DNA of 64,000 nucleotides from Pseudomonadota bacterium (lineage in GTDB: Bacteria; Pseudomonadota; Alphaproteobacteria; Rhizobiales; Xanthobacteraceae). Numbering within the stretch: the stretch's first letter is position 1; every line of letters begins with the position of its first letter. A program made the position numbers and the translations under genes. The stretch is taken from contig JAEWHP010000012.1 of NCBI GenBank assembly GCA_023387735.1, forward strand, positions 310,001 through 374,000. Direction: 5' to 3'. Below the pieces are notes generated by a model. It worked only from the letters and a program-made list of their open reading frames with translations, did no database searches and was not told the DNA's origin. Of the stretch, positions 58,115 through 64,000 are shown one piece after another.

Positions 58115-61100
58115 TCACACCAGTGAATGCGGTGTCACGATGAAGTCGCTGGCATGCAGGCTGGCGAGCGAGACATTCTTGAGGGTGATGGTGTCGCCGC
58201 TGTCGAGCGAGATCAGCGTATCTGCGCCGGACGTCGAGGCATGGGTGCCAAGCCAGCTACCGATATTGGAGCTGTCCACGAACGAGAATGCCCGGAGATC
58301 GATATGATCCTCTCCCGGCTTGAAATCGGTAATCGTATCGGCGCTCGGGCTGGCTTCCGGCGCGAATACGAACTGATCGGCACTGACGCCGCCGGTCAGC
58401 GTGTCGGCATGACCGCTCGCGAAAATGACGTCCTTGCCGGACGTACCGGTCAAGGTGACATCCGGCCCCGTCCCACCCTGGTTGAAGATGAAATGGACCC
58501 GGTCGGCGTGGCCGGAACTGTCGGTAACGGTCAATGTGACGGAATCGGTTTGCGGCTGCGGGCTGTGGGGATCGTAGATGATACCGTTGTCCAGCGCCGC
58601 ATTGACCGCGGCTATTCCCGAGGCCGGGCTTGCCAACGGCGTGACACTGCTTCCGACGTTTCCGGTTGCCGCCGATACCGTGAACGTGTCGGTCGACGCC
58701 GCGGCGTCGGCATCAGTGACATAGAGCCCCGAAACGTGAATGGCGCCATTGGCCAGTTCGGTGACCGTGAATGCGTCGGTGCCGATCACCGGACCGGCCG
58801 CGGCGGCAGCCGAGGCGTTCACCGCGCTATCGGAACCGACGAGCGTGATGGTCAGGGGCTGGCTTCCGCTATGGCCGTGACCGTCGCTTACCTCCGCGAC
58901 GAAATTGATCTTCAGCACATCGCCGGCATGCAGGAAGTCGAGATTGGCGTTGATCGGATGATAGGTCCACTGCAGGACGGCCGTTCCGCCGTTGCTGAGC
59001 ATGCTGTCGAACGTCACGTTGCCGGCATTGAGCAGCGCCGAGATGTCGATGCCGCCCGGCAACGTCGTCGAGCCATTGTATTCGATCGTGGCATTGCCGG
59101 TCACGAAGGCCGTCAGGGTGTCGCCGATGTCGGCATCGTGGACGCTGAGCGTACCCGTGACCGGCCCGAGCGTGGGCGGCGGAACGTATCCGGCGGAAAT
59201 GTTGTCGATCTCGAATGCGTTCGAGGTGCTGCTGAGCACGACCTTGTTGAACGAATGCAGGCCCGAGAATTCGACGTATCCGTTCGAGGCAAACGAGCCC
59301 TGGTTGCCGTTCGACAGCAGCGGGCTGATATCGGCGCCGGTATAGGAGGCGACGAGCGTCGTTCCGTCGTAGAACTTGATGGAATTGTAGGAATCGACCG
59401 AGCCCCAATACAGCCCGAAGACGTTCTTCTGCGATGCAAAGGTGATGGTCTCGGTGGCGTTGCCGCCGATGCTCAAATACTGCGTCGTGTCCTGGTGTCC
59501 AGGTGCCGGCCCGACATACGGCGCCGCCGTGACCGATGAGGAACCACTGACGACCCCCGCATTGCCGGACGCCACGAAATCCGCACCGAGCGCATCGCTG
59601 TGGAAACTGCCCCGACCGGCGCCGTTGTTCGATGTCGCGCCCGCCGTCTGGCCGTCGAACGTCTCCGTGCTCATGCCGCGCGAGTTGACGTTCACGCCCG
59701 CGGCGAGCACGTGCGTCGAGGCCGGCGCGGCCACAATGATGACCTGCGCGGGGGGATTGACCTCGCCCACGATCGACGGGGTGTCGTTGGCGCCCTGCAC
59801 ATCGACCGTCAGCACGGCAGTGCCGACCGCGCCGTGGACGTCGGTGGTCTGCACCGTGAAGGTATCGATGTAGCTGCCGCCCTGCAGCGCATTGATCGCG
59901 GCAGCGTTGGGAACGTAAACGTAGGTACCGTCGGCGCTCACCGTCAGCGTGCCGTAAAGGCCGGCGACAGCGGTATTCACCGCGCTCGACCCGTCGAGTG
60001 CTGCGTATATCAACGAAGCGCTCTCGCCGTGATCGACATCGCTGCCGTCCAGCGTACCGGTGATATCGGCGAAGCTGTCGTTCGCAGCGGTATCCGTAAG
60101 CTTGCCCGCGTTCTCCGCAGCGAGGGTCGGCACGTCATTGGAGCCGGTCACGGTGACGACCACGTCCTGCGACGTGAACCCGCCGTGGAGGTCGTCGACC
60201 TGAACGGTGTAGGTCAGCGTGACGGTTTCGCCATGGGCAAGATAGTCGAAGTAGTGATCCGGAGCCGAGAACGACCAGACCTGCGAACCGTCGACCTGAT
60301 CGGTGGAATCGACCAGGTCGCCCAGCGTCAGCCAGCCGAGCTGGGTGTCGTAGTCGGCAAGGCCCCCGATCACGCCGGATGCCGTCACGCCGTTGATCGT
60401 AATCTCGTGCGTGTCGGTCAGATCGACGTCGGCGAACTCGATCGAGCCGCTCGCCGTATCCGCCTGGTCCGAACCACGCGCGCCGGCGATCTCGGTGATG
60501 GCAGCCGTCTGTTGGCCGCTGGTAATCTCGACCGCGTCGTTGCTGCCGGTCACCGTAATCGTGAGCGGCGTGGTTACGACACCGCCATGGCCGTCATCCA
60601 CGGTCGCCGTATAGGTCAGCGTCAGGACTTCGCCTTCAGCCAGGAAATCGAACGCGCTGTCGGGGACGCTGTAGCTCCAGCTTGCCAAACCGTTGTTGGT
60701 GTTTCCGACGGCCTGCGTCACCGTCAGCGGGGCCTGCACCGCGGTGATTGCCGCGAGTTGCGCGTCCGTGAGCGAGTTCGCGAGATTGTTCACCGCGGGC
60801 TCGAAAGTGAACGAGGTGAATGCCGCGCTCGCCACCGGCCGGTCCGTCAGGTCGACGTCGGTGAAGGTGATGGTGCCGAACGCAGTATCCTGTGTGTTCG
60901 AGCCGGTCTCGTTCGACAGTTCGGCAAGGATTGCGCTCGTCGCGTCGATGGTCGGAACGTCGTTGGTGCCGACGACCACGACATCGCCGCCGCGGATCGA
61001 CACGGTGATCGTCGTCGAGATGACGCCGCCGTGACCGTCATCGACCTGAGCGACGTAGTTGAGGTTAAGCGTCTCGCCTTCGGCGATGAAATCGAATTCG

Positions 61101-62974
61101 CTGTCGGCAATGCTGTAGGTCCAGGTCGCCGTGCCGTTATGCGAATTGCCGGCCCCCTGCACCACGGTCAGCGGCACCTGCACGGCCTGGATCGCCGCCC
61201 GCTGCTGCGGTGTCAGCGTCTCCGTGACGTCATTGCCTTCCGCGTCGTAATAGCGGAACGGGTCGGTGGTCGAAATGCCAGCGGTGACGACCGGACGGTC
61301 GGTCAGATCGGGGTCGTTGAAAGTGACCGTACCGGTGACGGTGTCGATCTCCGTATTGCCGGTACCGATCCGCTCGGTGATTTCGCCACCGCTCGCGGTG
61401 ATGGTCGGCTTGTCGTTGGTGCCGGTGATCACGATCGTGAACGGCACGAAAGCTGTTTCGTTGTTCGGCGCGTAATTGTTATCGACCCGCGCCAAATAGG
61501 TCAGCGTCAGCGTTTCGCCCGCGGCCAGGAAATCGAATGCGCCGTCGGCGACGGTGTAGGTCCAGGTCGCCGTACCGAAATTCCTGCCGTTGGGGTCCTG
61601 CACCACGGTCAGCGGCACTTCGACCGCCGTGATCGCCGCCAATTGTTCGGCCGTCAGCGTCGCGGTGACGTCGGACTGCTGCGCATCGGTGTAGGAGAAG
61701 GAGGAAAACTGGGCGCTCACGGTCGGAACGTCGCCGACGTTGATGTCGACGTAACCGACGTTGCCGGAGACGCTGGTGAGCGTGGGGCTCGCAGTCAAAT
61801 CGATCTGTTCGGCGAAGGCACCACCTTGCGCGTCAGCCTGCGGCGGCCCGGGAATGTGCACGATCCTGTCGACAGGTGCCGGAGGCGGGGCCGCGAGAGG
61901 TCCGCTTGGGACATTGACCAGCTGGATCGTCACCGGGATGAATTCGTTGGCGGCGGTCTTGACGAAGAACGTCTCCGGCACGATCGAGTCGGTGAAGTTG
62001 GTCGTCAGCTTGGTATTGGGATTGTTGAGGTCGCTGAACTTCAGCGAGAATACGTCGGTGATGATCTTCTGCGCATCGGGCGACAGTTGCACCGACGACT
62101 GGACGCTGACCCCGCCCTGGCCGTTGATGATGGTCTGCGTGCCGGCGCGGTTGACCGTCGCGATCGGCGTCAGCGTCGCCTTGTCGAACAGGATGTAGGA
62201 GCCGGTGGTGCCGTCGGGCTCGACCAGCACCTGGAATTTCGCGGGCGGCGCCGCCCCCTGCCCCGGCACTTCGAAGTCGATCTCGACCAGCACGGCGGTG
62301 CCGCGGATGCCCATGGTCGCGACCGGGGTATCGACCTTCATGTCGCCTTTTTTGGCGGTGGCGCCGGCGACGAACGAGATCGTGCCCTGCACCAGGCTTA
62401 GCAGCGACTTGTTGTCCGTCGAGTTCGGGTCGTAGACCATCTCGTTCAGCACCATCTTGGCGTTCGACGCGAGGCCGAACACGGTGCCGTCGATGAAGGT
62501 GATGCCGAGCGTCGAATCCGATCCGGACTGGACCACGTCGCCCTTGTTGACGGTGTCGCCCTGGTTCAGGATGATCGACACGCCATTGCGGATCGCGGTT
62601 GCGTTGCCGTTCAGCTTGGTAACGTGGCCGATCACCTGGGCCACGGCGGGACCGCCGCCGGCCTGCGCATACTGGGTGTATCCGGTCAGCGCATTGACGA
62701 TGTCGCCGGTCAGGTGGGCGCCATCGGGGGACGCCAGCGGCGCCCGCTTCTCGCCCTTGAAGTAGTCATGCAGGACCAGTTCACGGTCCTGGGCGGACAG
62801 GATCAGGTCGACGCCCGACCGCTTGAAGTCGCCGTTAAAGAGCAAATTGGCATCGGGAACAATAATGGCATCGGCAGGCGCATGCGTGGAAACGCTCCCG
62901 ACCTGGAAATTTCCAAGGGGTTCTGAGCCCGGGCCGTCCGCCAGTACATCGGTAAATTTGCCGGCCAAGCTCAA
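58115..62974 (-). CDS. Large FecR/VCBS-repeat type I secreted surface protein
   Basis: A 1619-residue protein. Residues 1-105 form a leader with 'GVDLILSAQDRELVLHDYF'. Residues 110-235 are FecR-like ('VTKLNGNATAIRNGVSIILNQGDTVNKGDVV', 'VDTPVATMGIRGTAVLVEIDF'). Residues about 395-1065 hold at least five VCBS/cadherin-like units, each ending near TGTND/TGSND and PT. An inserted beta-rich domain (about 1075-1270, 'FDGQTAGATSNNG', 'TITFASQKNVFGLYWGSVDS') follows. Residues 1500-1619 are a type I secretion target ('TGTSGKDVIFASGHADTLTGGVSADQFVF', 'ADTITDFKPGEDHIDLRAF'). There is no signal peptide, as expected for type I export. The start is TTG; no in-frame ATG occurs before residue 174. It is likely a surface adhesin. 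Confidence 0.9.
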   Translation of the reverse strand: MSLAGKFTDVLADGPGSEPLGNFQVGSVSTHAPADAIIVPDANLLFNGDFKRSGVDLILSAQDRELVLHDYFKGEKRAPLASPDGAHLTGDIVNALTGYTQYAQAGGGPAVAQVIGHVTKLNGNATAIRNGVSIILNQGDTVNKGDVVQSGSDSTLGITFIDGTVFGLASNAKMVLNEMVYDPNSTDNKSLLSLVQGTISFVAGATAKKGDMKVDTPVATMGIRGTAVLVEIDFEVPGQGAAPPAKFQVLVEPDGTTGSYILFDKATLTPIATVNRAGTQTIINGQGGVSVQSSVQLSPDAQKIITDVFSLKFSDLNNPNTKLTTNFTDSIVPETFFVKTAANEFIPVTIQLVNVPSGPLAAPPPAPVDRIVHIPGPPQADAQGGAFAEQIDLTASPTLTSVSGNVGYVDINVGDVPTVSAQFSSFSYTDAQQSDVTATLTAEQLAAITAVEVPLTVVQDPNGRNFGTATWTYTVADGAFDFLAAGETLTLTYLARVDNNYAPNNETAFVPFTIVITGTNDKPTITASGGEITERIGTGNTEIDTVTGTVTFNDPDLTDRPVVTAGISTTDPFRYYDAEGNDVTETLTPQQRAAIQAVQVPLTVVQGAGNSHNGTATWTYSIADSEFDFIAEGETLNLNYVAQVDDGHGGVISTTITVSIRGGDVVVVGTNDVPTIDATSAILAELSNETGSNTQDTAFGTITFTDVDLTDRPVASAAFTSFTFEPAVNNLANSLTDAQLAAITAVQAPLTVTQAVGNTNNGLASWSYSVPDSAFDFLAEGEVLTLTYTATVDDGHGGVVTTPLTITVTGSNDAVEITSGQQTAAITEIAGARGSDQADTASGSIEFADVDLTDTHEITINGVTASGVIGGLADYDTQLGWLTLGDLVDSTDQVDGSQVWSFSAPDHYFDYLAHGETVTLTYTVQVDDLHGGFTSQDVVVTVTGSNDVPTLAAENAGKLTDTAANDSFADITGTLDGSDVDHGESASLIYAALDGSSAVNTAVAGLYGTLTVSADGTYVYVPNAAAINALQGGSYIDTFTVQTTDVHGAVGTAVLTVDVQGANDTPSIVGEVNPPAQVIIVAAPASTHVLAAGVNVNSRGMSTETFDGQTAGATSNNGAGRGSFHSDALGADFVASGNAGVVSGSSSVTAAPYVGPAPGHQDTTQYLSIGGNATETITFASQKNVFGLYWGSVDSYNSIKFYDGTTLVASYTGADISPLLSNGNQGSFASNGYVEFSGLHSFNKVVLSSTSNAFEIDNISAGYVPPPTLGPVTGTLSVHDADIGDTLTAFVTGNATIEYNGSTTLPGGIDISALLNAGNVTFDSMLSNGGTAVLQWTYHPINANLDFLHAGDVLKINFVAEVSDGHGHSGSQPLTITLVGSDSAVNASAAAAAGPVIGTDAFTVTELANGAIHVSGLYVTDADAAASTDTFTVSAATGNVGSSVTPLASPASGIAAVNAALDNGIIYDPHSPQPQTDSVTLTVTDSSGHADRVHFIFNQGGTGPDVTLTGTSGKDVIFASGHADTLTGGVSADQFVFAPEASPSADTITDFKPGEDHIDLRAFSFVDSSNIGSWLGTHASTSGADTLISLDSGDTITLKNVSLASLHASDFIVTPHSLV

Positions 62975-63002
62975 ATGGGCACCATTGCCGATAAGGTTAA
63001 TA

Positions 63003-63008
63003 ATTATA
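63003..63008 (-). promoter_or_regulatory. Candidate -10 box for surface protein gene
   Basis: A perfect TATAAT on the minus strand, 29 bases before the TTG start. No good -35 hexamer is seen at 16-18 bases. If used, the leader would be only about 20 bases, which fits the unusual TTG start. Confidence 0.35.
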
Positions 63009-63581
63009 GAATATTCGGAGGTCTAAACTTGCATATCATTAGAAAGCCAATTGCGGAACCCATCGATATGGGGTGCAACCCGCCGGGCTGAGCCCCTAAC
63101 CGTCCTTTTTCGCGAGATCCCTCAGAGCACCACGAATAATGTTTTCGAATAACACAGCAAAAATTTTCAATATTTAGACCGAAACGGACTTACCTCAGTT
63201 ATTCGAAGTATAAATTCCAGAATTTATACTTGCCTCGTCTTCGCTCCAGTTTGGCGGGCCAATATGGCGGCGCTTTCGAGGCCGAAAGTACCGGCCAACC
63301 AACAAATAGCGTAATTCTGATGCGAATTAGCCACGTTAACCGGAAATCAACGATAAGGCACCCTTAAAGCGGGCGCCAGCCTCCCTGCGGCCCCAAACCT
63401 GAACTGGGTCGATAAACTTTTCGACAGAATGGCAACCCAAATTTGATGCTGTTTTGCCCTTTTCAGCTGGAAAGGCACGGCTTTAAGCCGATCAAAAGTC
63501 CCCCCGACCATCCTGCCCCCAGGAAGTGATCCGGTCACGAGCAGGGTGTAAACCTGCCGATGCCCGGACAAGGGGCGTCAA
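63009..63581. other. AT-rich spacer between adhesin and protease genes
   Basis: About 600 bases between two divergent starts. The part at 63120-63330 is clearly poorer in GC than the rest of the window. It contains a perfect palindrome (63206-63231) and the pair TTCGAATAAC (63144-63153) and GTTATTCGAA (63198-63207), which are complementary to each other. No gene is seen in it. Confidence 0.65.
63206..63231. promoter_or_regulatory. Perfect 12-2-12 palindrome
   Basis: AAGTATAAATTC, then CA, then GAATTTATACTT: a 26-base perfect inverted repeat made almost wholly of A and T. It lies about 230 bases upstream of the adhesin start and 350 bases upstream of the protease start. A dimeric regulator or an AT-binding silencer could bind here; it is not followed by a T run, so a terminator is unlikely. 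Confidence 0.6.
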
Positions 63582-64000
63582 ATGGTCTTGTCAGTGCTTT
63601 TGCGTGCCTGGCGCGCGGGCATCGTCGCGTGCGGCGTGGCGTGGTTCGGTTCGACCGATTCACGCGCGGAAACCCCTGTACTGTCCGCTTCGATCGAATT
63701 GACGGCGCGATCGGCCGAGCCGTTTGGGATAGCGGCAGCGTCCCTCACCGCGGGCGGCTTGCGCGACAAATGGCTCGGCGTACTGCACCGCCTCGACGAT
63801 GAAATGGTGCAGCTTGCCCTGTGCGAAGGCGACCGTGAGCGCTGCGTGTCTCCGGCCGCCCTGAAATTCCTCGACATTGTCGACGCCGCAAAGCTCCGCG
63901 AAGGTCGCGCGCGGCTCGGCGAGATCAACCGCGCGATCAATCTATCCATCAGGCCGGTGAGCGACCTCGTCCAGCATGGCCGGATCGACGCCTGGACGTC
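63582..64000 (+). CDS. LapG-like transglutaminase-like cysteine peptidase, 5' part
   Basis: An open frame of 139 codons with no stop before the window ends. It begins with AGGGG six bases before the ATG. A signal peptide is clear (MVLSVLLRAWRAGIVACGVAW, cleavage after SRA). The mature part 'WLGVLHRLDDEMVQLALC', a second Cys ('RCVSPAALKFLDIVD') and 'GRARLGEINRAINLSIRPVSDL' match the N-terminal half of the bacterial transglutaminase-like cysteine peptidase (DUF920/BTLCP) family, which includes LapG. The catalytic Cys-His-Asp region would lie beyond the window. It is divergent from the large type-I-secreted surface protein; LapG cleaves such adhesins in Pseudomonas. Confidence 0.78.
   Translation, partial: MVLSVLLRAWRAGIVACGVAWFGSTDSRAETPVLSASIELTARSAEPFGIAAASLTAGGLRDKWLGVLHRLDDEMVQLALCEGDRERCVSPAALKFLDIVDAAKLREGRARLGEINRAINLSIRPVSDLVQHGRIDAWT

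Noticed and set aside
59600..62401. 933-codon open frame on the plus strand
   Set aside because: Antisense to the repeat-rich surface protein; its own apparent repetitiveness mirrors that gene.
63578..63949. 123-codon minus-strand frame at the right edge
   Set aside because: Antisense to the LapG-like peptidase gene, which has a signal peptide, a ribosome-binding site and family motifs. The minus product is Arg/Ser-rich without a domain.

Overview
The window is a high-GC, gene-dense piece of an alphaproteobacterial chromosome. The gene content points to Bradyrhizobium or a close relative (Nitrobacteraceae): abundant acyl-CoA dehydrogenase, crotonase and SDR genes, an MbfA-type ferritin-like/VIT1 protein, DUF2336 and DUF1127 proteins, a FecR/VCBS surface protein, and many palindromic intergenic repeats. 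This assignment is inferred from style and families; there is no rRNA or marker gene here. I saw no tRNA, rRNA, CRISPR array, transposase or phage gene.

Layout. (1) 0.2-2.6 kb: an ankyrin-repeat protein facing a nitroreductase. (2) 2.7-14.2 kb: an acyl-CoA catabolic island. It holds three acyl-CoA dehydrogenases, a feruloyl-CoA-synthetase-like ligase, a crotonase, an SDR dehydrogenase and a TetR regulator on the minus strand, and a thiolase and a second acyl-CoA ligase divergent on the plus strand. Together these cover activation, dehydrogenation, hydration, oxidation and thiolysis of an unidentified acid. (3) 14.3-19.4 kb: an EF-hand protein, an epoxide-hydrolase-like protein, the MbfA homologue, an amidase and an NTF2-like protein. 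(4) 19.4-25.2 kb: a second catabolic group (alcohol dehydrogenase, AidB-like dehydrogenase, GST-like protein, SDR, crotonase). (5) 25.3-29.9 kb: GNAT, DUF1127, then a LysR regulator with tricarballylate genes tcuA and tcuB. (6) 30.2-33.2 kb: small hypotheticals, a DedA membrane protein and a DUF2336 protein. (7) 33.7-38.3 kb: a three-gene, overlapping glycan operon (HlyD-type protein, secreted six-hairpin protein, cellulose-synthase-like GT2) resembling bgsB/bgsA of Sinorhizobium meliloti with an extra gene. (8) 38.4-42.6 kb: Rieske protein, two amidohydrolases, CinA/PncC-type amidase, VOC protein. (9) 42.7-45.8 kb: type I secretion ABC protein and membrane fusion protein. (10) 46.4-55.6 kb: a peptide-type ABC importer whose operon also encodes an amidase and an AtzG-like partner, with a second binding protein divergent. 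(11) 55.8-64.0 kb: a CHASE2 cyclase, a 1619-residue FecR/VCBS type-I-secreted protein, and divergently the 5' part of a LapG-like transglutaminase-like cysteine peptidase that runs off the window.

Most striking points. The 200-bp space between the two binding-protein genes near 53.9 kb carries two near-perfect sigma-54 promoters (TGGCAC-N5-TTGC) facing outward. This would put the importer, amidase and AtzG-like protein under RpoN control and suggests an inducible nitrogen-scavenging system. At the right edge a LapG-type protease gene, which has no stop inside the window, faces a large surface protein across an AT-rich spacer holding a perfect 12-2-12 palindrome. The glycan operon contains a middle gene that may act as a periplasmic glycan-processing enzyme.

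At least six families of palindromic repeats (18 copies counted by eye) sit almost only between genes, often at convergent gene ends. Gene starts were placed by ribosome-binding site and family alignment where the longest reading frame looked too long; these choices are stated in the entries.
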